From the NCBI RefSeq assembly GCF_010500895.1, contig NZ_JAAAWO010000015.1, positions 1 to 64,000 on the forward strand: 64,000 bases of DNA, in the 5' to 3' direction. The stretch is from Alteromonas genovensis. GTDB lineage: Bacteria > Pseudomonadota > Gammaproteobacteria > Enterobacterales > Alteromonadaceae. A program made the position numbers and the translations under genes. The notes beneath the pieces were generated by a model. It saw nothing but the letters and a program-made list of their open reading frames with translations, did not search any database and was not told the origin of the DNA. Positions 1 through 10,294 of this stretch are shown one piece after another. Every line of letters starts with the position of its first letter. Position 1 is the first letter of the stretch.

Positions 1-53
1 CTCACCGTAAGCCGTTGCTTCTTGGTGACTCACTCCGTTTGAGTGAGGTGCGC

Positions 54-81
54 ATTATACGCTGGAAGTTTTTGCTGTCAA
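54..81 (-). promoter_or_regulatory. rRNA operon-type promoter (proximal), minus strand
   Basis: On the minus strand there is a perfect TTGACA -35 (76-81), a 16-bp spacer and a perfect TATAAT -10 (54-59), followed by GCGCAC. The DNA upstream of the -35 (82-115) is A/T-rich like an UP element. Strength and arrangement match gammaproteobacterial rrn promoters, so a 16S rRNA gene probably starts beyond the left edge. The rRNA gene itself is not in the window, so the target is inferred. Confidence 0.7.
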
Positions 82-216
82 CACTTTTTGAAAATTTATT
101 TTCTTAAGGCTAACTTCGAAACTCCCGCCTTTACTGGCCTTAACGGTTAGTAAAGACTTGCTTCTCTTGCTAAGAGCTGGGTAAGTCGTTTTGCTTTTCC
201 CCCGAAGCGGATGCGC

Positions 217-244
217 ATTTTAGGGATCTGAGCGCTCACGTCAA
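217..244 (-). promoter_or_regulatory. rRNA operon-type promoter (distal), minus strand
   Basis: A second minus-strand promoter has TTGACG at 239-244, a 16-bp spacer and TAAAAT at 217-222, again followed by GCGCAT, with A/T-rich DNA upstream (245-275). Two promoters about 163 bp apart and facing the same way resemble the tandem P1/P2 layout of rrn operons. Nothing else coding was seen in 1-494. Confidence 0.6.
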
Positions 245-494
245 CAAGTATTTTCAAAAAACTGTCATATTTCGTCTGCTCGCTCAAATATCCCACACAA
301 CGCGCAATATTCGCTCTGTTTTTACCGTTATTCTGTTATTGAGGTAAACCAATTAGCGTGCCGAGGGGAATATTTATATAACGGCAATACGACTTATAAC
401 GTATAAATGACGTGAAATAGCGATTATTCTATATCTATAGTTCGCATAGTTAGTTTAGTTCTACACCCCTACGTTTTAAGAAAGGATAAGTATT

Positions 495-1031
495 GTGGCA
501 TTACGTACATATAAATCAGTTGCGCCTAATATAGGAGAGCGCTGTTATATTGATGACTCTTCAGTATTGGTTGGTGATGTAACGCTTGGTGATGATAGCA
601 GTATCTGGCCGCTGGTCGCCGCTAGAGGAGACGTAAACAAGATACAGATTGGCGAGAGAACGAATGTCCAAGATGGTTCGGTACTTCATGTTACTCGCCG
701 AACGACGCAATTTCCTGAGGGGTTTCCCCTTATTATTGGAGATGACGTCACCGTGGGACATAAATGTATGCTGCACGGCTGTCAGTTGGGAAATCGAATT
801 CTCGTTGGTATGGGTGCGATTATTATGGACGGAGCCGTTGTCGAAGACGATGTGTTCATCGGCGCAGGGACTTTAGTGCCCCCTAATAAGCGATTAGAAA
901 GTGGCTATCTTTATGTCGGCAACCCTATGCAAAAGAAACGTCCATTAAAAGACAGTGAGTCGGCCTTCTTAAAACAGTCTGCGATTAATTACGTTATGTT
1001 AAAAGACGAGTATATAGAAGATAGCCTCTAG
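495..1031 (+). CDS. yrdA: Gamma-carbonic anhydrase-like hexapeptide protein (YrdA family)
   Basis: This 178-residue protein has the left-handed beta-helix hexapeptide pattern of the gamma-carbonic anhydrase/YrdA family. The three metal-ligand histidines appear as H65 (LHV), H89 (VGHKC) and H94 (MLHGC). The GTG start at 495 follows an AGGA Shine-Dalgarno about 8 bases upstream. The family is cytoplasmic and usually trimeric with Zn or Fe; its physiological role in enterobacteria is not settled, so carbonic anhydrase activity is only presumed. It stands alone on the plus strand next to aroE, an arrangement common in this group, and is followed by a hairpin terminator. Confidence 0.9.
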   Translation: MALRTYKSVAPNIGERCYIDDSSVLVGDVTLGDDSSIWPLVAARGDVNKIQIGERTNVQDGSVLHVTRRTTQFPEGFPLIIGDDVTVGHKCMLHGCQLGNRILVGMGAIIMDGAVVEDDVFIGAGTLVPPNKRLESGYLYVGNPMQKKRPLKDSESAFLKQSAINYVMLKDEYIEDSL

Positions 1032-1060
1032 GTAGCTACAGCACAGACAAGTATCTGTAT

Positions 1061-1088
1061 AAAGGGGCGTTCAGCAAACGCCCTTTTA
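1061..1088 (+). terminator. Rho-independent terminator after yrdA
   Basis: A GGGCGTT/AACGCCC stem (1065-1071 with 1077-1083) with a 5-base loop is followed by TTTT. It lies 30 bases after the yrdA stop. Confidence 0.7.
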
Positions 1089-1240
1089 TAAGTACGCTTT
1101 GTAACAGTATTAGCTGAGAAAGAGTGAACCACATTTGTAATGTCTCTATTTTGTATCACAGCATTTAATAGAAACGTTTTGTAGACGCGATATATAGAAA
1201 CGTCGCATTAAAGCTATGTATTTCACTCTTTTAAGACTTT

Positions 1241-2092
1241 CTACGAATTCTCTATAAGTTCTCGCAACTTTGTCACCACAGCGTTGGTGTCTGGTTGCTT
1301 TGAAGTCCAAATAGTAAAGGCGGCAGCTGCCTGCTCTACTAGCATACCCAACCCGTCTAAACTTTTTGGTACGCCCTGAGACCTTGCCTCTCGCATGAAC
1401 ACTGTTGGAGAGTTCTTATAAACCATATCGTACACCACATCGCATTCTTCCAACAACGACAGAGACATAGCACAAGGTAACTCGCCATCCAGACTAGCCG
1501 CAGTAGAGTTAATAATAATATGGGGTCTTACATTGCTAACATCTTCTAATGCGACAACCTCTATATTGGAGTGCCCGGTTTCATCTGCCACCTGCTGTGC
1601 TTTCTCCTTGGTTCTGTTGGCAATAGTTAATTGCGCAATAGAGGCTTCTATCAAAGGTGATATCACGCCTCGCGCCGCACCACCGGCCCCTATTAACAGC
1701 ACTCTTTTATTTTTAAGCTCGATATGATTATTTAAAAGGTCGTTTACCAGTCCAATTCCATCGGTGTTAAAGCCTTTTATATTGTTTTTTGCATTAGTTT
1801 CATTACTGCCATTAGACACCTTCATCAGTGTGTTTACTGCTTTGGCATCTTTCGCAGCCTGATCGTCGACCACCGCCATATTGAATGCATCTAGCTTAAA
1901 CGGCATGGTGACATTACAGCCTACAGCGTCTGGTTGTGACAAAAAAGACCTCGCCTTTGCGATAAAGCCACCCTCTGGCGCTAATATTTTTTCATATGAA
2001 ATGGCTTCATCACACTGCTGAGCAAACATTTGATGAATGGTTGGTGATAAACTCTGCTCAATAGGGTTTCCAAATACGGCGAATTTTTTCAT
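1241..2092 (-). CDS. aroE: Shikimate dehydrogenase (NADP+)
   Basis: AroE reduces 3-dehydroshikimate to shikimate with NADPH in aromatic amino acid synthesis. The product is 283 residues, the usual length. Visible features are the N-terminal substrate signature FGNPIEQSLSPTIH (7-20), NVTMPFK with catalytic K66, N87, D111 (FNTDG) and the dinucleotide loop GAGGAARG (135-142). The start at 2092 (MKKFAVFGNP) is chosen because the longer reading frame to 2134 adds 14 residues that do not look like this family. The ATG overlaps the start codon of the divergent globin gene. Confidence 0.95.
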   Translation of the reverse strand: MKKFAVFGNPIEQSLSPTIHQMFAQQCDEAISYEKILAPEGGFIAKARSFLSQPDAVGCNVTMPFKLDAFNMAVVDDQAAKDAKAVNTLMKVSNGSNETNAKNNIKGFNTDGIGLVNDLLNNHIELKNKRVLLIGAGGAARGVISPLIEASIAQLTIANRTKEKAQQVADETGHSNIEVVALEDVSNVRPHIIINSTAASLDGELPCAMSLSLLEECDVVYDMVYKNSPTVFMREARSQGVPKSLDGLGMLVEQAAAAFTIWTSKQPDTNAVVTKLRELIENS

Positions 2093-2522
2093 GGGAATAC
2101 GTGACTTCTTTAATACAAAACGAAAAGGCGACAATAAGGTTAATGAGACTACACCATATTATCGCTTAGGTGGAGAAGATAAGGTTCGAGAATTAGCCAA
2201 CCGGTTTTACGATACCATGGAGACCGATCCGATAGCATCAGAGTTATTGGCTATGCACCCCATGCCTCTCGATAAAATTCGGCATGTTTTCTTTCTCTAT
2301 TTAAGTTTATGGATGGGAGGGCCCGATGATTATCAACAGCAATTTGGTCATCCTAGATTAAGAGCTCGACATTTGCCGTTTTCTGTCACGCCAAATTTAA
2401 AAGCACAGTGGATGTACTGCATGAGAAAGGCAATGTTTGCCACCACCGATGATATTTTGCTCGCCAATCAGCTGCTTCAGTCGCTAGACCAATTAGCAGA
2501 ACATATGATCAATTCAGAATAA
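2091..2522 (+). CDS. Group II truncated hemoglobin
   Basis: This 143-residue protein is a TrHbO (group II) truncated globin, a heme protein usually linked to oxygen, NO or redox chemistry. The signature LSLWMGGP...GHPRLRARHLPF includes the proximal heme histidine H94, and the Trp of QWMYCM matches the TrHbII Trp(G8). The core starts at YYRLGGEDKVRELANRFYD. Between 2091 and the core there is no other ATG, GTG or TTG in frame, so translation must begin at or before 2091. The gene therefore overlaps the divergent aroE start. The first ~20 residues are a basic extension unlike the family core. Confidence 0.88.
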   Translation: MGIRDFFNTKRKGDNKVNETTPYYRLGGEDKVRELANRFYDTMETDPIASELLAMHPMPLDKIRHVFFLYLSLWMGGPDDYQQQFGHPRLRARHLPFSVTPNLKAQWMYCMRKAMFATTDDILLANQLLQSLDQLAEHMINSE

Positions 2523-2567
2523 AAAAGCGCGTTATCAATAGGCCGTATTGACCTAATGATAACGCGC
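2521..2567 (-). terminator. Terminator for ompW (minus strand)
   Basis: A perfect 11-bp inverted repeat GCGCGTTATCA/TGATAACGCGC (2527-2537 with 2557-2567) is followed on the minus strand by TTTTTT (2526-2521). It suits the leftward ompW transcript and may also block the convergent globin transcript. Confidence 0.75.
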
Positions 2568-2682
2568 AAGTCTTCTTTCATTGATGAGGCTCTTATCGGC
2601 TTTGTCGTAGTGCAATGCTTCGCTTTAAAAACCCACGCTTTTACTTTGAATGCTGCTGCAAGGGTTGCATTAAAAATACTTC

Positions 2683-3357
2683 CTAAAAGGTATAGCCCAC
2701 AGATATAGTGTAAACCCAAGGGTCAATTTCAATATCTTCCACCGCACCGCTTGCATCGCCCACGTTAAAAGTTGCTTCAGTATCGATATCAATAAAGCGC
2801 ACCGCTGCGTTCACATGCCACTTGTCATCAACGATATAATCCATACCCACTTGTGCTGATAACCCTAAAGAATTATCAAGGGATAAATCGTTTAATCCAG
2901 CGTTGTTGTTAGCCGATGTAAATTCTTCATCAAAGATAAAGGTATAGTTTATACCCGCTCCTACATAAGGCTGAAACGCTGAGCTGGCATCATTAAAATA
3001 ATAGTTTGCGGTAAGGGTGGGAGGTAAGTGCGTGACTTCACCAAGTTGGTTACCTGTACCTAGTGGGTCTGGTACCGAAAATTCGACATCGTGCTTAAAG
3101 GGCGTGGCCGCTAGTAATTCAATATTAATATTATCAGTAATAAAATAAGCGATATTGAGACCTAGCTGAGTGTCGTTACCGATATTTAGGGCAACGCCTA
3201 GGTCTGCGCCACCCGCTAAAATATTTGAAGTAGACTCGTCGGGTGCGACTGTCGTTAAACCACCGCGAACAAGTAAATCACCTTGCTGATGAGCATTAGC
3301 AAAAGGGGCAATAGCTGCCAAAGTAAGACAAAGTGCTGAAAGAGTATGTGTACGCAT
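2683..3357 (-). CDS. ompW: OmpW-family outer membrane protein
   Basis: This 224-residue protein has a cleavable signal peptide (MRTHTLSALCL...ANA, about residues 1-22) and an eight-strand barrel pattern ending in the C-terminal Phe of VGYTF that is typical of outer-membrane barrels. The family includes E. coli OmpW, a small channel for hydrophobic molecules induced under low oxygen. The gene is single. Its upstream region carries one perfect and one partial FNR box (separate entries), which supports oxygen-responsive control. A strong terminator follows. Confidence 0.9.
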   Translation of the reverse strand: MRTHTLSALCLTLAAIAPFANAHQQGDLLVRGGLTTVAPDESTSNILAGGADLGVALNIGNDTQLGLNIAYFITDNINIELLAATPFKHDVEFSVPDPLGTGNQLGEVTHLPPTLTANYYFNDASSAFQPYVGAGINYTFIFDEEFTSANNNAGLNDLSLDNSLGLSAQVGMDYIVDDKWHVNAAVRFIDIDTEATFNVGDASGAVEDIEIDPWVYTISVGYTF

Positions 3358-3419
3358 TGTGTGTCTCTCGTGTGTTTAAATAAGATGACGCCACTTTACC
3401 CACTTTGGAACACAAGGAA

Positions 3420-3433
3420 TTGATCTAGCGCAA
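3420..3433 (-). promoter_or_regulatory. Partial FNR/Anr-like box upstream of ompW
   Basis: TTGATCTAGCGCAA matches TTGAT-N4-ATCAA in the left half and in CAA of the right half. It lies 63 bp before the ompW start codon and exactly 50 bp from the perfect box at 3470-3483, so the two centres are about five helical turns apart. Confidence 0.45.
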
Positions 3434-3469
3434 TATACCTAGCTCGCTGAATGAACATAGCAGCGCAGG

Positions 3470-3483
3470 TTGATATAGATCAA
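3470..3483 (-). promoter_or_regulatory. Perfect FNR box upstream of ompW
   Basis: TTGATATAGATCAA is an exact match to the FNR consensus TTGAT-N4-ATCAA. It lies about 113 bp upstream of ompW in an otherwise gene-free stretch (3358-3682). FNR control of ompW is known in E. coli; binding here is inferred. Confidence 0.6.
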
Positions 3484-3576
3484 TCGTTGGAGATGAACCG
3501 CTTTGTTCTTACTTTAACAGGGATTCAGGTTACTTAACTCGCTAGGGAAGCGAGTAATTTAGAGAAGGACGAGACT

Positions 3577-3612
3577 AAAAAATAAAGCCGCAGGTCGGTA
3601 CCGTGCGGCTTT
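3577..3612 (-). terminator. Terminator for hemF (minus strand)
   Basis: A 9-bp perfect stem AAAGCCGCA/TGCGGCTTT (3584-3592 with 3604-3612) is followed on the minus strand by a T-rich run (TTTATTTTTTAG). It lies about 70 bases after the hemF stop. Confidence 0.75.
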
Positions 3613-3682
3613 AGCTGTTCTGGAAGTCGGTCAAAGACTCCATTTGACACTCAGCCCGCACTCAACCCTACGCCGTGGATGC

Positions 3683-5217
<1,535 letters not shown>

Positions 5218-5240
5218 TTATAGTTATCTCTAGATGGTGA

Positions 5241-5783
5241 TTATTGTTTAAAGCCGCACGTTGGTTGAGGGCAAACATATTGACCTTTCTTATCAATCAA
5301 TACGCCCCAACCACACTCTGGACATTGCTCATTGACTGGCTGGAAATTTAGCACATATCGGCATTTAGGATAATGATTGCACGCAAAAAATTGCTTTCCA
5401 AACTTACTGGTGCGAGAAATTAGTTCGCCTGACTGACACTTAGGGCATCGAACTTGGGTTTCTTCCTGCTGCTTCAACGGGGCAATAAAGTGACACGAAG
5501 GAAAGTTAGTGCAACCGATAAACATGCCATAACGGCCTTTTTTAATCCCAAGCTCTGATTGGCAGTCGGGACACGTTACGCCGTCTAACGTTTTGAGTAG
5601 AGCGGTTTGATTGTCATGTAACGGTTTACTGAAGTGACACTCAGGATATGCGGTACACCCTATGAAAGGGCCGGTTTTACTATTTTTTATATGAAGTGGC
5701 TTACCGCATTCAGGGCAGTCACCAAAGCTTTCTTCTAATGCGTGCTCATGAGCAGAAAATAACGAGTGGTCAATTTTAGACAT
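5241..5783 (-). CDS. yrdD: Stand-alone topoisomerase I-type zinc-ribbon protein (YrdD-like)
   Basis: This 180-residue protein consists almost entirely of four C4 zinc ribbons of the topoisomerase I C-terminal type. Their cysteines are C23/26/43/49, C71/74/91/97, C113/116/135/141 and C154/157/171/176. No catalytic topoisomerase domain is present, so it is not an active topoisomerase. A nucleic-acid-binding role is likely but unproven. It sits in the conserved smg-yrdD-tsaC neighbourhood. Confidence 0.85.
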   Translation of the reverse strand: MSKIDHSLFSAHEHALEESFGDCPECGKPLHIKNSKTGPFIGCTAYPECHFSKPLHDNQTALLKTLDGVTCPDCQSELGIKKGRYGMFIGCTNFPSCHFIAPLKQQEETQVRCPKCQSGELISRTSKFGKQFFACNHYPKCRYVLNFQPVNEQCPECGWGVLIDKKGQYVCPQPTCGFKQ

Positions 5784-5883
5784 GATGGTTTATAACACAC
5801 ACTTTGAAGCGTTCCCTTTGCTAAGCAGGCATTGTAAGCACCGTGCCTGCAAAGAGAGCCCTAGTAATAATAACGCATGTAGA

Positions 5884-6360
5884 TTAATGTAAAACACCAT
5901 CTGGTTCTTCGAAGAGTAAATCTTCCATTTGCGCATAGGCCTTTTCTTTACCCGGCACATTGAATAGAACCATCAATACCACCCACTTTAGGTCTTCTAA
6001 ACAGAACTCGTTAGAATCTATTTCCATAACGCGGTCTATCACCATTTCACGGGTAGATGCATCGAGCACATTCACTTGCTCAAGAAACATCAGAAATCCT
6101 CTACATTCCACGTCCAAGCGCATTTGCTCTTCATGGGTATAGATTCGACTTAAGCTTGTATTAATCCCTTTGCAAAAGTAAGGCTTGATGTCTGTCTCTT
6201 GCAGGGCGGCTAGCTTTTCTAGCCATGCAAGCGCTTTATATATTTCATCGTGATGAAAACCTGCGCGCACGAGCTCGTCGGTCAATTCGTCTTGATCGAC
6301 ACGAATTTCAGTCTCACTATGGATGAAATTTTCAAACAGATACATGAGGATATCGAACAT
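5884..6360 (-). CDS. smg: Smg family protein (DUF494)
   Basis: This 158-residue acidic, mostly helical protein belongs to the Smg/DUF494 family ([12 protein letters not shown] start, [25 protein letters not shown]). Its function is not known; the family is recognised mainly by its constant position beside dprA. Here it begins 1 base after the dprA stop, so the two are co-transcribed. Confidence 0.9.
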   Translation of the reverse strand: MFDILMYLFENFIHSETEIRVDQDELTDELVRAGFHHDEIYKALAWLEKLAALQETDIKPYFCKGINTSLSRIYTHEEQMRLDVECRGFLMFLEQVNVLDASTREMVIDRVMEIDSNEFCLEDLKWVVLMVLFNVPGKEKAYAQMEDLLFEEPDGVLH

Positions 6361-6361
6361 T

Positions 6362-7489
6362 TTATTTGCCCCTCAATTTAATGTAACCGCCAGGGACAGC
6401 AGTTACTAAACCGCACAACTCGTATTCTAATAATAATGCCATTGCCTGCTGTACAGGCATGGAGCCGCGCTGCGCTATAACATCTATTGCGGTAACGTCG
6501 TAATCCACACTAGCTAATAATTTGTCAGTTGCCAAGCTATTCACTTCACTTTTTTCATTCTCAACATTAACGATATTCCTCGTGCACAAGGGCTCTATAG
6601 CAAGTTCGTCAAAGATATCATTGACGTTAGTCACTAATTTAGCACCCTGCTGGATTAACCAATGGCAACCCTCAGAATAAGAATGATATACGCTTCCGGG
6701 AATGGCAAAAACATCTCGCCCTAGATCTGCGGCCAAATTCGCCGTAATCAAGGTGCCACTTTTAATTTTTGCCTCAACCACCAGCGTTCCAAGCGATATT
6801 GCAGCAATTAATCTATTTCTTCTTGGGAAATGCCAAGCTTTAGCGGGCACACCGGGGAAGAACTCTGTGATTACAGCGCCTTCAGCATTAATTATATCAG
6901 CATGTAATGGCCTGTGCTTATAGGGGTAAATTGTATCTGGGCCTGTTCCCATTACGGCGACTGTTTTGCCTAGTCCTTTAAGCGCACCTTTATGGGCTGC
7001 GGCATCAATTCCCAGCGCCATGCCGCTGGTCACCGTTATTCCTGCATCAGCAAGTGCTGTTGCCATATCTTCAGCGATGCTTTTTCCCTGATGGCTAGCA
7101 CGGCGGCTCCCTACCATTGCTACTTGAGGCTGTTGCAAGAGCAGCGGATTTCCAATGACAAAAAGAACAAGCGGAGGGCTATCTAACGTTTTGAGCATTT
7201 CTGGATACTCACAACACCCGAACGTTATTATATGTCGCTCTGTTTCTGCATCTAACCACATCAGTGCTTTTTTGACTGATTGTTCAGAAATTTTGTCGAA
7301 TAAATGGGTTGCAGTTTTTGGCGCGCTTTTTAGAAAAGAGGCTTTGCTTTTTGATGTAAGAAGCGCTTCTGGATTGCAGTTAAGCTCACTAAGTAACGTC
7401 AGCCATTTTTTTGTAGCGACGCTGTATGCCGAGGCCAGACGTATCCACGCCATTGATTGTGCTGAAATAGATGCAGAATTGTGATGCAT
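6362..7489 (-). CDS. dprA: DNA-processing protein DprA (Smf)
   Basis: DprA binds incoming single-stranded DNA and loads RecA during natural transformation. The 375-residue protein has the Rossmann-like core ([47 protein letters not shown]) and a C-terminal winged-helix-like tail (about 300-375). The ATG at 7489 is preferred to the TTG at 7513 because TTGGAG lies 6 bases before it. It is followed by smg and preceded by the LysM gene, all on the minus strand. Competence itself cannot be judged from one gene. Confidence 0.93.
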   Translation of the reverse strand: MHHNSASISAQSMAWIRLASAYSVATKKWLTLLSELNCNPEALLTSKSKASFLKSAPKTATHLFDKISEQSVKKALMWLDAETERHIITFGCCEYPEMLKTLDSPPLVLFVIGNPLLLQQPQVAMVGSRRASHQGKSIAEDMATALADAGITVTSGMALGIDAAAHKGALKGLGKTVAVMGTGPDTIYPYKHRPLHADIINAEGAVITEFFPGVPAKAWHFPRRNRLIAAISLGTLVVEAKIKSGTLITANLAADLGRDVFAIPGSVYHSYSEGCHWLIQQGAKLVTNVNDIFDELAIEPLCTRNIVNVENEKSEVNSLATDKLLASVDYDVTAIDVIAQRGSMPVQQAMALLLEYELCGLVTAVPGGYIKLRGK

Positions 7490-7529
7490 TGCCGCTCCAA
7501 GTCGGTGCGGCAATGTTTACAGCACAACG

Positions 7530-8603
7530 TTAGGGGTGAGCAACAATAAAGCCGCGTTGAATACCCGTGTTCGCCCGCGTGATCAAACCATAGCTTGCCG
7601 CATTAAAGGTTTTGTAAATGATGATCTCTCCCACCTTGAGTGCGGGTTGTTCAACGGTGTTAGCAAACCAGTCTCTACTTTTTTGCATGTCTGATTTGTT
7701 TGTATATTTTGGCAATTCATCGTTAATAATTGATGGCCCTTTCGCGTACACACCCATTACGGTGCCCGGCTCTACCTCAGTGTTACCTAAATCTAAAATC
7801 ACCACGTCGTATTTACCGAGTAAATCATGGTCGTGCAGGTCGCCAACGACAAAGCCTCGTTGAGCCTTCGCGGGCTTAAGCACCAGGCTTTTCTCATGAG
7901 AAAAGTCGCCGTTAAAAATCTTATCACCCAGGTTTGTCTCTTGTGTCGAGGCGGTTAGCGACAACAGCATTGAGTCATCGCTTATCGATTCTTTAAACAC
8001 TGACGCATCTGCAACGTGTGAGATTTGAACGCCCAGCTCGCGGCCATCAAGGTTTTTTATAATAGATTGCTTTCTTACGATACGTAACTGGTCTGGGGTA
8101 TTGTATTGAGGCTCGCTGACCACGAGATTATTGGCGGCAAACCGAACATTTGCGTCCTTATTGCCAAGCACTCGCGGTAGAACCTCATAACTGTCTTTAT
8201 CAACTATGGTGTGCTGATTAATAAATGGTGCTATCTCGCTCCAGGCCAATGTATTAATGGGCGAGGGTTTCACCCGTTTTTCTGTTTGAGGAGAAAGTGA
8301 AACTAAGGGTTTCTCTCTGGCGATGGAAAGCACTGGCTCCCCATTTATCATGCCAACCACAATAACGTCACCAGGATAAATTAAGTGGGGATTATCGATT
8401 TGCGTATTGGTTCGCCATAGTTCAGGCCATAGCCAAGGCTCGTTAAGAAAGATGCTAGCAATATCCCACAGCGTGTCACCGCGCTCTACGGTATAAGTTT
8501 GCGGTGCACTGTCTTTTAGCTGCAGCGCGAGTACAGGTAGCGCAAGAATTGCCAGAGCTGCAGCCAACATTACTCGCCCGTATTTGTATAATCGCTTTTT
8601 CAA
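7530..8603 (-). CDS. LysM-domain periplasmic/envelope protein
   Basis: This ~357-residue protein has a signal peptide (KKRLYKYGRVMLAAALAILALPVLA) followed at once by one LysM domain (TYTVERGDTLWDIASIFL...YPGDVIVV), which binds peptidoglycan. The rest (~280 residues) is an uncharacterised beta-rich region. A TTG start at 8603 is preferred because AGGTGG lies about 8 bases upstream and it puts the basic residues at the front of the signal peptide; a GTG at 8633 would add ten residues. A LysM protein beside dprA is a common arrangement in gammaproteobacteria. Confidence 0.85.
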   Translation of the reverse strand: MKKRLYKYGRVMLAAALAILALPVLALQLKDSAPQTYTVERGDTLWDIASIFLNEPWLWPELWRTNTQIDNPHLIYPGDVIVVGMINGEPVLSIAREKPLVSLSPQTEKRVKPSPINTLAWSEIAPFINQHTIVDKDSYEVLPRVLGNKDANVRFAANNLVVSEPQYNTPDQLRIVRKQSIIKNLDGRELGVQISHVADASVFKESISDDSMLLSLTASTQETNLGDKIFNGDFSHEKSLVLKPAKAQRGFVVGDLHDHDLLGKYDVVILDLGNTEVEPGTVMGVYAKGPSIINDELPKYTNKSDMQKSRDWFANTVEQPALKVGEIIIYKTFNAASYGLITRANTGIQRGFIVAHP

Positions 8604-8819
8604 ATTAACCACCTGCAAAAGATTCACTGTCACTTATTGTTGCTTTTTAAGACAATACCACTATATCGACAGTTACACGTATTCTTAAAGGACTTGAGCA
8701 AAAAACTGCACCATAGTCTGTGTTATACGTTAGAATAGTAAGTAAATCTGCACTGTAAAGTGCATTGGTAAATAGATCGTATATGAATTTATACAGCGAA
8801 AAGGCAAAGTAAGCGACAA

Positions 8820-9329
8820 ATGGCAATATTAGACGTATTAAGTTTTCCAGATGAGCGTCTTCGCACGGTAGCTAAGCCGGTAGATGACGTTAACGATGAA
8901 ATTAAGCAACTCGTTGCTGATATGTTCGAAACGATGAAAGACGAAAAGGGTATTGGCCTTGCGGCGACTCAGGTCGATCGTCACGTTCGAGTAGTGGTTA
9001 TGGATGTATCGGAAGAGCAAGATGAGCCACGAGTTTTCATTAACCCTGAAATTACGCGCAAAGAAGGCGAAACCATAAGCGAAGAAGGCTGTCTTTCTGT
9101 GCCGGGCAACTATGCAAAAGTTGAGCGTGCAGAAGCTATCACAGTGAAGGCGCTTGACGAAAATGGTGACGCATTTGAATTAGAAGCTGAGGGTCTGTTA
9201 GCAATTTGCATACAGCATGAACTCGATCACTTGAAAGGCACTCTTTTCATCGATTATCTCTCGCCGCTAAAGCGTCAGCGTATTCGCAAAAAGCTTGAAA
9301 AAGAAGCCAGATTAGCAGCGAAAGCTTAA
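8820..9329 (+). CDS. def: Peptide deformylase
   Basis: Def removes the formyl group from the N-terminal methionine of new proteins. At 169 residues it is full length, with motif 1 GIGLAATQV (44-52), motif 2 EEGCLSVPG with metal ligand C91, and motif 3 QHELDHLKG with H133, E134 and H137. It is first in a tight def-fmt-rsmB-trkA operon, divergent from the LysM gene across a 216-bp gap in which I see no clear element. Confidence 0.96.
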   Translation: MAILDVLSFPDERLRTVAKPVDDVNDEIKQLVADMFETMKDEKGIGLAATQVDRHVRVVVMDVSEEQDEPRVFINPEITRKEGETISEEGCLSVPGNYAKVERAEAITVKALDENGDAFELEAEGLLAICIQHELDHLKGTLFIDYLSPLKRQRIRKKLEKEARLAAKA

Positions 9330-9337
9330 GGAAAATC

Positions 9338-10294
9338 GTGACAGCGCCACTTAACGTTATTTTTGCCGGTACACCGGATTTTGCAGCTAAACACTTGTCG
9401 GCATTGATTGACAGTGAGCACAATATTATCGCCGCTTATACGCAACCAGACCGCCCTGCCGGTCGAGGGAAAAAGCTCACTGCAAGTCCGGTAAAGCAAT
9501 TAGCCCAAGAGCACAACATACCCGTTTACCAACCAGCCTCCTTAAAAGATGACGAAGCGCAGCAAACGCTTTGCGCACTTGATGCGGATATTATGGTGGT
9601 TGTCGCTTACGGATTGTTACTGCCAAAAATAATCTTAGATGCGCCCAGACAAGGCTGTATTAACGTTCACGGGTCTATCTTACCTAAATGGCGCGGTGCA
9701 GCACCAATTCAGCGGGCAATTTGGGCAGGTGACGCTGAAACAGGCGTTACCATTATGCAAATGGACGAAGGGCTAGATACCGGAGACATGCTGCACATAG
9801 CCACGTTACCTATTACACCGCTTGACACAAGCGCGACCATGTACAACAAACTTGCTGAACTTGGCCCTAAAGCCCTTGTCGATGTGTTAAATAGCATTGA
9901 AACGCTAATTCCTCAAAAGCAAGATGATGCGCTTGCGACCCATGCGAAAAAGCTGTCTAAAGAAGAAGCCTTGATTAAATGGGAAGACAGCGCAGAGCAA
10001 ATTGAAAGAAATATTCGGGCGTTCAATCCTTGGCCCGTGGCGTGGATGAAGGTAGAAGAACAAAATATTAAAGTGTGGGCGGCGCATGTCGAACCGCTTA
10101 TCAATGACGCCCCTCCCGGCACTATTGTTAATTCCGGCAAAGAGGGTATAACCGTAGCGACAGGGAAAGACGCGCTCACAATTACGCTTCTGCAAATTCC
10201 AGGTAAAAAACCCTTGCCAGCAGCTGATGTTACTAACGCACGTAAAGCGTGGTTTGAAACAGGCCGCTCATTGCGTCAAGAGAGCGATAAGTGA
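9338..10294 (+). CDS. fmt: Methionyl-tRNA formyltransferase
   Basis: Fmt formylates Met-tRNAfMet using 10-formyl-tetrahydrofolate. The 318-residue protein has the catalytic N109/H111 in [13 protein letters not shown] and D147 in GLDTGDM, plus the C-terminal OB-like domain. Translation starts at GTG 9338, 8 bases after def, with AAGGAAAA as ribosome site. Its stop overlaps the rsmB start by 4 bases (GTGA). Confidence 0.96.
   Translation: MTAPLNVIFAGTPDFAAKHLSALIDSEHNIIAAYTQPDRPAGRGKKLTASPVKQLAQEHNIPVYQPASLKDDEAQQTLCALDADIMVVVAYGLLLPKIILDAPRQGCINVHGSILPKWRGAAPIQRAIWAGDAETGVTIMQMDEGLDTGDMLHIATLPITPLDTSATMYNKLAELGPKALVDVLNSIETLIPQKQDDALATHAKKLSKEEALIKWEDSAEQIERNIRAFNPWPVAWMKVEEQNIKVWAAHVEPLINDAPPGTIVNSGKEGITVATGKDALTITLLQIPGKKPLPAADVTNARKAWFETGRSLRQESDK

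Noticed and set aside
2477..2719. 80-codon minus-strand frame after ompW
   Set aside because: It spans the ompW terminator hairpin and overlaps both neighbouring genes' ends.
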